64,000 bases of DNA from Albimonas marina (GTDB taxonomy: Bacteria; Pseudomonadota; Alphaproteobacteria; Rhodobacterales; Rhodobacteraceae). The stretch lies in the NCBI RefSeq assembly GCF_029223255.1, contig NZ_JARHUC010000003.1, positions 62,001 to 126,000 of the forward strand, in the 5' to 3' direction. This document shows positions 27,201 to 35,499 of this stretch, piece by piece. Numbering within the stretch: the first letter of the stretch is position 1; every line of letters starts with the position of its first letter. Under the pieces are notes generated by a model. It saw only the letters and a list, made by a program, of their open reading frames with translations, ran no database searches and was not told the origin of the DNA. A program made the translations under genes and the position numbers.

Positions 27201-27297
27201 CCGCAGCCGCGAGCGTCTGCCGCGGGAGGAATTCGTGGGCGACTACGACCAGCTCGCCCGCCATGGGGAATGGTCCGGCGCGGAGGACGAGGAATGA
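24238..27297 (+). CDS. addB: Double-strand break repair protein AddB (alphaproteobacterial type)
   Basis: 1019 residues. The N-terminal half has UvrD-like helicase shape but no recognisable Walker A (the region is RVQLYLNTRRTGRAVFAALE). The C-terminal PD-(D/E)XK nuclease is intact: TADRIDRKREGGLAIYDYKTG region with D and DYK, preceded by MGVALHAVMEAF. Only one cysteine is present in the whole protein, so the four-Cys iron-sulfur clamp of Bacillus AddB is absent. With AddA it processes double-strand ends for RecA loading. Start ATG 24238 and end overlap murU and addA by 4 bp each. Confidence 0.95.
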   Translation: MKLFAAPDPGAAAAPRVFHVPPGADFSAALARGLRARLAAAPGGDAPEAMARVQLYLNTRRTGRAVFAALEAGRPAAWLPRVSYVGELAEEATLAGIPAGSGPLRRTLALMRLTEAFLGANPEFGDPVSAPALAMSLRALLDELQAAGREAQDLRELDLEQHARHWELTARFLAIAAEHWPAWLEENEHGAPDPETRRRLAVAALAARWAASPPGHPVIAAGSTASTPATAELLAAVARLPDGAVVLPGWDPEIPSDVWEELTGDAPRPEHPHHFQARFLAGLGLGPADVAPWDEGEPPSRARLRLLTQALRPAPVTDHWLEALEDLSAEAPEATAGLALLEAETPRDEAAAIAGALMAEAAAGRTAALVTPDQVLARRVKAELARWEIEPDDSAGRPLGLTPPGILLGLAAGRLGRPMTAEALAALLRHPLTAAPARRAHLRCLAFLVREALRGGPREIDWDRMQARLDARRADPERPAQAPEGFDAWLSWLRALLEPLADAPAGAAGLAAIHRAAAEALSLGPDPLPQDPGAAPETDAEGVPLAPLWSDSDGRDALRFVERLAEAAPAHGDGLAAAAYGALWTALIRAEQSRPRPERVTERIRILGALEARAETAQLMILGGLNEGAWPAHPSPDPWLNRGMREQLGLASPERRIGLSAHDFLIAANAPRAILSRSKRDDGGPSNPARWLVRLQNLLEGASDESLKAMRARGRALLRGADALDDATKLPAEERPNPRPPLDVRPRRLSVTAVETLVRDPYAIYARHVLKLKKLEPLGRAPDARDMGVALHAVMEAFARDVSARPELRREGLHAALMAAAERVLPDLVPWPAQRRLWLKRLARVAGWFVEGELVRRAEGEVAALEAKGRRTLATGAGEFLLTATADRIDRKREGGLAIYDYKTGAPPSVKQIGVYNVQLQLEAAMAEAGGFPDVPPAPVTHLEYLGLSGTSAGGTSRPVDLVKHPADRAWAQLAELIARYDDPGQGYRSRERLPREEFVGDYDQLARHGEWSGAEDEE

Positions 27298-30200
27298 GCG
27301 GGCAGGGAGCCGCGCCGCACGAGGCGACGCTGGCGCAGGTGCGCGCCTCGGCGCCCGGCGCCTCGGCCTGGGTGGCGGCGAACGCGGGCTCGGGCAAGAC
27401 CTCGGTCCTGACGCGGCGGGTGGCGCGGCTGCTGCTCGACGGCTGCCGGCCCGAGAAGATCCTGTGCCTGACCTACACCCGTGCGGCGGCCGCCGAGATG
27501 CAGGCCCGCCTGTTCCAGCTTCTGGGCCGCTGGTCGCTGCAGCCCGACGCCACGCTGGCCGAGACGCTGACCGACCTCGGCCTGCCGGGCGTGCCCGACC
27601 ACTCCGACCTGCGACGGGCGCGAAAACTGTTCGCCGAGGCGCTGGAGACGCCGGGCGGGCTGAAGATCCAGACCATCCACGCCTTCTGCGCCTCGCTCCT
27701 GCGCCGCTTTCCGCTGGAGTCGGGCGCGCCGCCGGGCTTCGCCGAGCTCGACGACGCGGCGCGCGAGCGGATGCTGGACGAGATCCGCGACCGCATGGCC
27801 GCCGCCGCCGAGACCGGCGCCGACGCCGCCTTCGACGCCGCCGCCGAGCGCGTGACCGAACAGGGGCTCGAGAGCCTGACCGGCGCGATCCTGGGCGCGC
27901 GCGACCTGTTCCCCGAGGATCCCGAGCCGGCGCTGCGCGCGGCCTTCGACCTTTCCCCCGGCGCCACCTGGCAGGCGGCCGCGGAGCGCGAGGTCTCGGG
28001 CCTTGATGCGGACGAGATCGGCCGCCTCGTCGAGGTCATGTCCAGGGGCAAGAGCACCGACGCCAGTTTCGCCGACGACCTGCGCCCCGCGCTCCACGCG
28101 CTGGAGGCTGGAGACGCCATCGCCGCCGCCCGCGCGGTCGAGACCGCGATGCACACCAAGTCCGGCGAGCCCCGCAAGCTCGGCCGTCTGCCCACCAAGG
28201 CCGTGGCCGAGGCGCATCCCTGGACCCTCGACCTGCTGGAGCAGCTTTCGGGCCAGGCGATCGAGCTGCGCGCGATGCGCGTCGCCCACATGGGCTTCGA
28301 GAAGTCCATGGACCTGCACCGCTACGCCCGCGCGGTGCTCGCGCTCTACGCGCAGGAGAAGACCCGCGCCGGCGCCATCGACTTCGACGATCTGATCCGC
28401 GCCGCGGGCGCCCTGCTGACCACCTCCGAGACCGCGGCCTGGGCGCTGTGGAAGCTCGACGGCGGGCTCGACCACATCCTGATCGACGAGGCGCAGGACA
28501 CCTCGCCCGCGCAATGGGCCCTGGTGCGCGCCATCGCCGAGGAGTTCCTGGCCGGGCAGGGCGCGCGGGAGCGTCCGCGCACCGTCTTCGCGGTGGGGGA
28601 CGAGAAGCAGTCGATCTATTCCTTCCAGGGCGCCGCGCCGCGCGAGTTCGGGCGGATGCGGGCGCACTTCCGCGACTTCCTCGCCGCCGCCGCCGCGGCG
28701 AACGAGGGCACGGCGCTGCAGGAGAGCTCGCTCGACTTCTCCTTCCGCTCCGCCCCCTCGCTGCTGGCGCTGGTGGACGCGGCCTTCGCCGACGCCGCCG
28801 CCGCCCTGACGGCCGACGCCGAGACGCCGCGCCACCGGGCCTTCCACGCCGCCGACGCCGGCCGGGTGGACCTGTGGCCCCTGTTCGAGACGCCGGAGAA
28901 GCCCGAGCCCCCGTCCTGGCACCTGCCGGTGGACGCGATCCCGGCCCAGGCGCCGGTCCTGCGCCTCGCCGACGCCGTGGCCGCCCATGTCGAGGAGCAG
29001 ATCCAGACCGCGATGATCCCCGACCGCGACGCGCCGGGCGGCTGGCGGCCGATGCGGGCGGGCGACGTGATCGTGCTGCTGCGCCGGCGGGGGGCGCTCG
29101 CGGGCGCGCTGGTCGACCGGCTGAAGCAGCGCGGCGTGCCGGTGGCGGGCGCCGACCGCCTGCGCCTGACCGCCTCGCTCGCGGTGCGGGACCTGCTGTC
29201 GCTGCTGCGCGTGGCGCTCGACCCCGACGACGATCTCTCGACGGCCGAGGTCCTGCGCTCGCCGCTGGGCATGGTCACGCCCGAGGGGCTGGAGGCGCTG
29301 GCGCTGGGCCGGGGGCGGAGCTCGCTCTATCACGCCGTCGAGGAGGCGGCGGACGACTGGCCGCTCGCCGCCGCGCTGCTGCGCGACGTGGCGCGGGCGG
29401 CGGATTACGAACGCCCCCACGAACTCCTGCAACGGGCGCTCGCCGGCCATGGCGGGCGCGCCCGCATCCGCGCCCGCCTGAACCCGGAGGAGGAGGACGC
29501 GGTCGACGAGCTCCTCGCCCGGGCGCTGGCCTACGAGGCGACCGAGACGCCGACCCTGCCGGGCTTCCTCGCCTTCATGGAGGCGTCCGAGGACCTGACC
29601 CTGAAGCGGGAGATGGACGGCGCCGGCGACGCGGTCCGCGTGATGACCGTGCATGCGGCCAAGGGGCTGGAGGCGCCCTTCGTGATCCTCGCCGACGCGG
29701 GACCGTCGAAGTCGCCGCCGGGCTCGGACGTGCTGGCCCATCCCGCCGATCCCCCCGTCGCGCTGTGGTCGAGCCCCAAGGCCGAGGAGGCGCCGCCGGT
29801 GACCGCCGCCAAGGCCGCGCGGGCGGAGCGGGAGGCGGACGAGAGCCTGCGCCTGCTCTACGTGGCCCTGACCCGCGCCCGCTCCCGCCTGCTGGTCTGC
29901 GGCACGCTGGGGGCGAAGGCGGACCCGGAGGGCAGCTGGCACCACCGCGTCGCCGCCGCGATGGAGGCGAGCGGGGCGCAGGCCGCGCCCAGGCCCGCCT
30001 GCCTCGCGGGGGAGCCGTTCGAGGAGGTGCTGACCCTCGCCGACCGCTGGGATCCGCCGGCCCGCGACGTCGGCGGCGAACCCGCGCAGGCCGCGCCCGC
30101 GGCGGGCGCGCCCCTCGATCCCGGCCCCTTCTCCCTGCCGCCCGCCGCCGACGCCCGCCCCGTCCCCACGCCGCGCCCGCCGCGGCGGGTCGCGGCCAGC

Positions 30201-30848
30201 GCGCTGGATCGCGAGGGGGAGGCCGCCCCGCTCCAGTCCCACGCCCCCTCCCTTCACGATCGCGAGACGGCGCGCCGCCGCGGCGACGCGATCCACCTTC
30301 TGCTGGAGGTGTTGCCGCCCCTGCCGCCGGCCGAGCGCGCCGCGCGGGCCGAGGCGCTGCTCGCCGCCGCCCATCCCGACCTGGACGCCGAGGTCCGCGC
30401 CGGCTGCGCGGCCGAGGCGCTGGCCGCGCTCGCCCATCCCGACGCCGCGCCCTGGCTGGTCCCCGAGGCGCTGGCCGAGGCGACGCTGAGCGCCGATCTG
30501 CCGGGCGGGCTGCGGCTGGTGGGGCGGGTGGACCGGCTGGCGGTCGAACCCGGGCGCGTGCGCCTGCTGGACTGGAAGACCGGCCCCGCCCCCGCCGGCC
30601 CCGCGGAGGCGCCCGAGGCCTACCTGCGCCAGATGGCGGCCTACGCCCACGCCCTGCGGACCCTGCACCCCGGCGCGGAGGTCGAGGCGGCCCTGTTCTG
30701 GACCGGCGCCGAGGGCGGGACCGGGCGGCTCGACCGCCTCTCCCCGCAGGCGCTGGAGGGGGCGCTGTCGCGGCTTTCGGCCGACCCGAAAGCGGACCGT
30801 CTGGCCGCCCCCGCGGACCCGCCCAACCCCGCCTCTCTGGCGCCCTGA
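27294..30848 (+). CDS. addA: Double-strand break repair helicase-nuclease AddA
   Basis: 1184 residues, UvrD/Rep superfamily 1. Walker A AANAGSGKTSVLTRR, motif Ia LCLTYTRAAAAEMQ, Walker B/II HILIDEAQDTSPAQW, motif III VFAVGDEKQSIYSFQG, motif V VMTVHAAKGLEAPFV, motif VI LLYVALTRARSRLLV. The C-terminal nuclease has LVGRVDRLA ... RLLDWKTG. A Pro/Ala-rich linker at about 930-965 separates helicase and nuclease. Start ATG 27294 overlaps the addB stop. Forms the AddAB end-resection complex in the cytoplasm. Confidence 0.97.
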   Translation: MSGQGAAPHEATLAQVRASAPGASAWVAANAGSGKTSVLTRRVARLLLDGCRPEKILCLTYTRAAAAEMQARLFQLLGRWSLQPDATLAETLTDLGLPGVPDHSDLRRARKLFAEALETPGGLKIQTIHAFCASLLRRFPLESGAPPGFAELDDAARERMLDEIRDRMAAAAETGADAAFDAAAERVTEQGLESLTGAILGARDLFPEDPEPALRAAFDLSPGATWQAAAEREVSGLDADEIGRLVEVMSRGKSTDASFADDLRPALHALEAGDAIAAARAVETAMHTKSGEPRKLGRLPTKAVAEAHPWTLDLLEQLSGQAIELRAMRVAHMGFEKSMDLHRYARAVLALYAQEKTRAGAIDFDDLIRAAGALLTTSETAAWALWKLDGGLDHILIDEAQDTSPAQWALVRAIAEEFLAGQGARERPRTVFAVGDEKQSIYSFQGAAPREFGRMRAHFRDFLAAAAAANEGTALQESSLDFSFRSAPSLLALVDAAFADAAAALTADAETPRHRAFHAADAGRVDLWPLFETPEKPEPPSWHLPVDAIPAQAPVLRLADAVAAHVEEQIQTAMIPDRDAPGGWRPMRAGDVIVLLRRRGALAGALVDRLKQRGVPVAGADRLRLTASLAVRDLLSLLRVALDPDDDLSTAEVLRSPLGMVTPEGLEALALGRGRSSLYHAVEEAADDWPLAAALLRDVARAADYERPHELLQRALAGHGGRARIRARLNPEEEDAVDELLARALAYEATETPTLPGFLAFMEASEDLTLKREMDGAGDAVRVMTVHAAKGLEAPFVILADAGPSKSPPGSDVLAHPADPPVALWSSPKAEEAPPVTAAKAARAEREADESLRLLYVALTRARSRLLVCGTLGAKADPEGSWHHRVAAAMEASGAQAAPRPACLAGEPFEEVLTLADRWDPPARDVGGEPAQAAPAAGAPLDPGPFSLPPAADARPVPTPRPPRRVAASALDREGEAAPLQSHAPSLHDRETARRRGDAIHLLLEVLPPLPPAERAARAEALLAAAHPDLDAEVRAGCAAEALAALAHPDAAPWLVPEALAEATLSADLPGGLRLVGRVDRLAVEPGRVRLLDWKTGPAPAGPAEAPEAYLRQMAAYAHALRTLHPGAEVEAALFWTGAEGGTGRLDRLSPQALEGALSRLSADPKADRLAAPADPPNPASLAP

Positions 30849-30899
30849 TGCAGCCGAGACGCTACATCTGCGCCCTGCCGCACCGGCGTGCGCGTGATC

Positions 30900-30927
30900 T
30901 TGACCCCGGCGGGGGGGCTGCATAGCT
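30900..30927 (+). promoter_or_regulatory. Possible promoter of trxA
   Basis: TTGACC at 30900-30905 and CATAGC/ATAGCT at 30921-30927 (spacing 15-16) in the 131-bp gap between addA and trxA. The -35 is good; the -10 is partial. An independent trxA promoter is expected. Confidence 0.4.
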
Positions 30928-30979
30928 TCTGCCTTCCCGGCGCCGGACCCCGGCCGCCGCCGAAATCAGGAGAGCGACC

Positions 30980-31300
30980 ATGGGCACCTCCCCCGTGACC
31001 GACGCCACCTTCGAGGCCGACGTGATCGCGTCCGACACGCCGGTCGTCGTCGACTTCTGGGCCGAATGGTGCGGCCCGTGCAAGCAGATCGGCCCCTCGC
31101 TGGAGGAGCTCGCCGGCGAGCTCGACGGCAAGGTGAAGATCGTCAAGCTGAACGTCGACGAGAACCCCAACGCCGCCTCGCGCTACGGCGTGCGCGGCAT
31201 CCCCACGCTGCTGGTCTTCAAGGGCGGCGCCGTCGCCTCGTCGAAGGTCGGCGCGGCGCCGAAGTCGGCGCTGAAGCAGTGGATCGAGAGCGCGATCTGA
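30980..31300 (+). CDS. trxA: Thioredoxin 1
   Basis: 106 residues, standard thioredoxin length. Active site WCGPC at Cys31-Cys34 in [18 protein letters not shown], cis-Pro in [14 protein letters not shown], and the C-terminal helix [11 protein letters not shown]. Cytoplasmic dithiol reductant. Start ATG 30980 has GGAGAG about 9 bp upstream. Confidence 0.97.
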   Translation: MGTSPVTDATFEADVIASDTPVVVDFWAEWCGPCKQIGPSLEELAGELDGKVKIVKLNVDENPNAASRYGVRGIPTLLVFKGGAVASSKVGAAPKSALKQWIESAI

Positions 31301-31323
31301 TCGCCGTCGGGAGGGTCTGAGCC

Positions 31324-32199
31324 ATGATGGGCTTCAGGCCCACCCTTCCTCCGCCCGAGAGGCCGCTGGATCGTCCCAGCCTCTCGGACTGGACGGACGC
31401 CTACGACAATTCGGGCCACATCCCGAACGCCCAGGCGTTCGTCGAGCGCTGGCCCGTGGACGCCGCCGCCTTTCGCGACGCCATGGGCGCGCGGGCGAAG
31501 CTCGACCTTCCCTATCGCGGCGGACTGAACGACTCGGCGCGCGAGCGGCTGGACCTGTTCCTGCCCGAGGGCGAGCCCAGGGGCCTCGTGGTCTTCGTGC
31601 ACGGCGGCTACTGGCTGCGCTTCGGGCGCGAGACCTGGTCCCACCTGGCCGCCGGCGCCGTGGCGCGGGGCTGGGCGGTGGCGATGCCCTCCTACTCGCT
31701 GGCGCCGCGGGCGCGGATCTCCTCCATCACCTCGCAGATCGCCCGCGCCGTCGAGGAGGCCGCGCGCCTCGTGCGCGGGCCGATCGCGCTGGCGGGCCAC
31801 TCCGCCGGCGGCCACCTGGTGACGCGGATGACCTGCGCCGGCTCGCCGCTGGGGCCGGAGGCCGCCTCGCGGCTGGTGCGCACCGTCTCGATCTCGGGCC
31901 TGCACGACCTGCGGCCGCTGCGCTTCACCGCCATGAACGCCGAGCTGAACCTCGACGTGGCCGAGGCCGCGGCCGAGAGCGCGGCGCTGCACAACCCCGC
32001 CCCCGGCGCGCGCCTCGCCGTCTGGGTGGGCGCGGACGAGCGGCCGGAGTTCATCCGCCAGTCGCTGCTGATCGCGGTGGCCTGGGGCGGGCTCGCCGAG
32101 ACCCGCCTGGTGGTCGAGCCCGGCAAGCATCACTTCGACGTGGTCGCCCCGCTGAGCGAGCCCGAAAGCCCCCTGACGGAGACGCTCGCGGACTGGTAG
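31324..32199 (+). CDS. Alpha/beta hydrolase, kynurenine-formamidase-like
   Basis: 291 residues. Oxyanion motif VVFVHGGYWLRFG, nucleophile elbow LAGHSAGGHLV, likely acid in WVGADERPEF and likely His in EPGKHHFDVV. The HGGYW plus GHSAGGH combination is typical of the KynB-like/arylformamidase-type esterase group. No other kynurenine-pathway gene is adjacent, so the substrate is open. Start ATG 31324 follows trxA by 23 bp. Confidence 0.82.
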   Translation: MMGFRPTLPPPERPLDRPSLSDWTDAYDNSGHIPNAQAFVERWPVDAAAFRDAMGARAKLDLPYRGGLNDSARERLDLFLPEGEPRGLVVFVHGGYWLRFGRETWSHLAAGAVARGWAVAMPSYSLAPRARISSITSQIARAVEEAARLVRGPIALAGHSAGGHLVTRMTCAGSPLGPEAASRLVRTVSISGLHDLRPLRFTAMNAELNLDVAEAAAESAALHNPAPGARLAVWVGADERPEFIRQSLLIAVAWGGLAETRLVVEPGKHHFDVVAPLSEPESPLTETLADW

Positions 32200-32252
32200 A
32201 CCGGGGGCGAGCGATCCCCGTTCCCGACCGCGCAGACCCCGGAGGACCCCCG

Positions 32253-32489
32253 ATGCAGTGCTTCTTCGTGCAGCTCAAGACCAAGCTGGGCCGCGCCTAC
32301 GACGTGGCCGACGCGCTGGCCCGCCGCGAGCTCGCCTCCGAGGTCTACTCCACCTCCGGCGAATACGACCTGCTGGCGAAGTTCTACGTCGAGGACGACG
32401 TCGACGTGGGCCATTTCGTGAACCAGAACCTGCACGACATCGACGGGATCGAGCGGACCTACACCACCCTGACCTTCAAGGCCTTCTGA
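32253..32489 (+). CDS. Stand-alone Lrp/AsnC ligand-binding (RAM) domain protein
   Basis: 78 residues: QCFFVQLKTKLGRAYDVADA, STSGEYDLLAKFYVEDDVDV and IDGIERTYTTLTFKAF. This is only the C-terminal effector/oligomerisation domain of Lrp/AsnC regulators, with no DNA-binding helix-turn-helix. Such proteins form octameric rings and may sense amino acids or modulate full-length Lrp proteins. Start ATG 32253 with GGAGGA upstream. Confidence 0.88.
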   Translation: MQCFFVQLKTKLGRAYDVADALARRELASEVYSTSGEYDLLAKFYVEDDVDVGHFVNQNLHDIDGIERTYTTLTFKAF

Positions 32490-32603
32490 GGCCGGAGGGC
32501 CCGGCGGGCGAGCTTCCGCAAGGGCGTCGCCCTCCGCCCCGATTTTCCCGCGCCGGAGGCGTTGACACCCCCTCCGCCGACGGATAATCACCCGCCTCGT
32601 GAT

Positions 32604-32678
32604 GGGCGCGTAGCTCAGTGGGAGAGCACTACGTTGACATCGTAGGGGTCGCTGGTTCAATCCCAGCCGCGCCCACCA
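32604..32678 (+). tRNA. tRNA-Val (anticodon GAC)
   Basis: 75 nt including encoded CCA. Acceptor stem GGGCGCG / CGCGCCC, D-arm GCTC-AGTGGGA-GAGC, anticodon stem CTACG / CGTAG with loop TTGACAT (anticodon GAC), T-arm GCTGG-TTCAATC-CCAGC, then ACCA. All stems pair perfectly. It decodes GUC/GUU valine codons. Confidence 0.97.
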
Positions 32679-32824
32679 TCACTCCCCTCCCGACGACATC
32701 GAGGACGACGGACGGGGCCGCCCCGCGGCCGGCGTCGGCGCGTGCCGCGTCCGGGCAGGGTTAATCCTCGCGAAACCTCTGGGCGGTAGGCCTCCGCGAT
32801 CCTGACGATCGAGCGGAGCGCGCC

Positions 32825-35110
32825 ATGTCCCTCCAGAACCTGCCTGCGGGCCGGAAGATCCTGCTGGCCTTCGCCGGGCTGTTCGCGGTCTCGGCCGCGT
32901 TCCTGGCCGCGACCTCGCTGGCGGGGCGCATGGCCGCCGAAAGCGGGCTGCACGTGGGCGAGGGGCTGGCCCCCCAGGGCGACGCGGCGATGGAGATCAA
33001 GCTCGAAGGCGCCCTCGCCCGCATCCGGATGGAGGAGGTCGCCGCCGGCGCCGGCGACGCCGCGTTCGACGCCTTCCTCGAGGGGATGGAGACCGCCCGC
33101 TTCTACGCCCGCGCCCTGCTGGAGGGGGGGAGCAACGGGGAAGGGGACTTCCTGCCCTCCGAGTCGCCCGCCATGCGCGCCGCCGCGACCGAGGTGGCCA
33201 CGGAAATCGACGGCCTGCTGGCGGCCGGTCGCACGCGCCACGCGCTGCTCGCCGCGCGCACCGGCGTGGGGAGCGACGCGGACGAGGAATTCGACGGGCT
33301 CTACGACCAGTTGCTGGAGGCGACCGCGGCCGCCATCCCCCTCGCCGGCGAATCCGGCGGCGCCCAGCGGCGCCTGGGCGAGGCGCGTCGCCTGATCGCC
33401 CACGGCCACCTGCTGGTGGAGGAGGTGCTGGGCGGCGACGCGGGCGAGGACATGGGCGAGGCGCTGGCCGCCTTCGCCCAGGCCCGCGCCCTGCTGGAGG
33501 AGGCGCGCGCCGTCGCGCCCGCCGCCGCGCCGGCCTTGGCCGCCTTGCCCGAGGCGATCGCCCGCTTCTCGGCCCTGGCCGAGACGCGGCTCGCCGACGG
33601 TCTCGCCCAGGCGCGGGAGGAGGCGGCGACCCGCGCCGCCTTCGACGCGGCCTTCGCACGCTTCATGGTCGCCGCCGACCGGGCGGAGGAGCTGATTCAC
33701 GACTCGATGCACGCGGGCCTCGCGGACCTGCGCGCCAACGAGTCGCTCGCGACCCTGCTGCCGCTGCTGGCGGGCGTGGCGCTGGCGCTGGCCGCGCTGG
33801 TCGCCTGGCGGTGGCTGTCGCGGGTGATCGGCGGACGCCTGCACGACCTCGCCGCGACGCTCCGCCGGCTGAACGCCGGCGAGCTCGACGTCGCCGCCCC
33901 CGACTGGCGCGCGGGCGACGAGGTCGGGGAACTGCGCGACGGGCTCGAGGCCTTCCGCCGCGCCCAGGCCGACCGCGCCCGAATGGAGCGCGAGACCCTG
34001 GCGCGCGAGCAGGAGGCGACCCGGCGGGCGGAGGCCTCGGCGAAGCTCAACGCGCGCCTGTCGGAACTGGCCGAGGCCGCCGCGCAGGGCGACCTTTCGC
34101 GTCGTCTCGGCCGCGGCCACGGGGCGGCGGAGCTCGACCGGCTGGCAGGCGACGTCGACCGGCTGATGGGCGCGGTGTCGGAGGCGGTCTCGGCCGTCGG
34201 CGGCGCGCTGGCGGCGCTCGCCGAGGGGGACCTCTCGACGGGCATGCCGGGCCGCTTCGACGGCGCCTTCGCGGCGCTCTCGCGCGACGCCGAGCGGGCG
34301 GGCGTGAACCTGTCGGAGATGCTGGGCGAGGTGCGCGCCCGCGCCGGGCGCGCGGGCGCCGAGACGCGCACCCTCGCCCAGGACAGCCGCGAGCTCGCCT
34401 CGCGCGCCGAATCCCAGGCCGCGGCGCTGGAGCAGACCTCCGCCGCCGCCGAGGAGATGTCGGCCCGGGTGAAGTCGACCGCCCAGCGCTCTGGCGCCGC
34501 CGCCGACGACGCGCGCCTCGCGGAGACCCGGGCCGAGGAAGGCCGCGGCGTCGTGGTCCGCTCGACCGAGGCGATCTGGGCGATCCGCGACAGCTCGGCG
34601 CGCATGGCCGAGATCGTGGGGGTGATCGACTCGATCGCCTTCCAGACCAACCTGCTGGCCCTGAACGCCGCCGTCGAGGCCGCCCGCGCGGGCGAGGCCG
34701 GCAAGGGCTTCGCCGTGGTCGCGGCCGAGGTCCGCACGCTCGCCCAGCGCAGCGCCGAGGCCGCCCGCGACATCGGCCGCCTGATCGAGGACGCCGGCGC
34801 CAAGGTCGAGCAGGGCGTGACCCTGAGCGAGCATGTCGACGGGGCGCTGAACGGCATCCTCGAGGTGATCACCCGCCTCAGCGGCGCCATCGGCGAGATC
34901 AGCGACGAGAACCGCCAGCTCTCCGCCGCCGTGGCCGAGACGACGGCGGTGCTGCGCGCGCTCGACGACGACACCCAGCGCAACGCCGCCGCCGCCGAAC
35001 GCACCGCCGCCGCGGCCTCGGCCCTGGACGGGCTGATGGAGGAGGTCGACGAACTCACCGGCCGCTTCCGCCTCGCCCAGGGCGGCGGCGGATCCCGCCG
35101 CGCCGCCTGA
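32825..35110 (+). CDS. Methyl-accepting chemotaxis protein
   Basis: 761 residues. TM1 at about 10-33, a periplasmic sensor of ~275 residues rich in Ala/Glu helices (no known sensor family recognised), TM2 at about 310-333, a HAMP region (LHDLAATLRRLNAGELDVAA), a second HAMP-like segment (GGALAALAEGDLSTGMPGRF) and the cytoplasmic signalling hairpin whose tip is IDSIAFQTNLLALNAAVEAA (about 602-622). It transmits ligand state to CheA/CheW; no che genes are in the window. Start ATG 32825 with CGGAGC upstream. Confidence 0.95.
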   Translation: MSLQNLPAGRKILLAFAGLFAVSAAFLAATSLAGRMAAESGLHVGEGLAPQGDAAMEIKLEGALARIRMEEVAAGAGDAAFDAFLEGMETARFYARALLEGGSNGEGDFLPSESPAMRAAATEVATEIDGLLAAGRTRHALLAARTGVGSDADEEFDGLYDQLLEATAAAIPLAGESGGAQRRLGEARRLIAHGHLLVEEVLGGDAGEDMGEALAAFAQARALLEEARAVAPAAAPALAALPEAIARFSALAETRLADGLAQAREEAATRAAFDAAFARFMVAADRAEELIHDSMHAGLADLRANESLATLLPLLAGVALALAALVAWRWLSRVIGGRLHDLAATLRRLNAGELDVAAPDWRAGDEVGELRDGLEAFRRAQADRARMERETLAREQEATRRAEASAKLNARLSELAEAAAQGDLSRRLGRGHGAAELDRLAGDVDRLMGAVSEAVSAVGGALAALAEGDLSTGMPGRFDGAFAALSRDAERAGVNLSEMLGEVRARAGRAGAETRTLAQDSRELASRAESQAAALEQTSAAAEEMSARVKSTAQRSGAAADDARLAETRAEEGRGVVVRSTEAIWAIRDSSARMAEIVGVIDSIAFQTNLLALNAAVEAARAGEAGKGFAVVAAEVRTLAQRSAEAARDIGRLIEDAGAKVEQGVTLSEHVDGALNGILEVITRLSGAIGEISDENRQLSAAVAETTAVLRALDDDTQRNAAAAERTAAAASALDGLMEEVDELTGRFRLAQGGGGSRRAA

Positions 35111-35203
35111 GCCCGGCGTCCGGCCTGAGCCCGGCGGTCCGCCCGAGCCCGGCGGCCCACCTGAGCGCCGCGCCCTGGCTGAGCCCCGCGCCCTGTCCGA
35201 GCG
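35106..35203 (+). repeat. Degenerate 18-bp tandem repeats at the end of the chemoreceptor gene
   Basis: Five consecutive units, 18-19 bp each, of the form CCTGAGCCCGGCGTCCGG, starting across the chemoreceptor stop codon: 35106-35123, 35124-35141, 35142-35159, 35160-35178 and 35179-35196, then a partial unit. The last two units have drifted (CGCGCCCTG instead of CCGGCGGTC). Confidence 0.7.
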
Positions 35204-35229
35204 CGCTCCCTCGCTCGCGGGAGGGAGCG
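35204..35229 (+). terminator. Hairpin downstream of the chemoreceptor gene
   Basis: 9-bp perfect stem CGCTCCCTC / GAGGGAGCG with an 8-nt loop, directly after the tandem repeats. No U tract. The remaining gap to the phaC stop (35230-35499) holds one more small stem, GGCCCG-TCGTC-CGGGCC at 35444-35460, a candidate phaC terminator; no gene seen. Confidence 0.5.
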
Positions 35230-35499
35230 ACGCCGCCGGCGCCTCGGGCTCGCCCCGGGGCCTCGCGCGCACCCCGATCTCCAGCGTCGGTCCGCGCGTC
35301 AGTCGCTTTCGGCGGCGTTCCGCGCGCGGCGCTGCGTCTGCGCCTCGCACCGCGCGCATGGCTACGCCCGCGCCGACCCTCGTGGTCCAAGGGGGGCCGG
35401 GTTCCACGTCCTCGCGTCGCTTGGCTGTTCGCCCGTTCCGAGAGGCCCGTCGTCCGGGCCTTCAGTCTCTGCGGCCTGCTCTCTGGACCCCGGTCTCCC

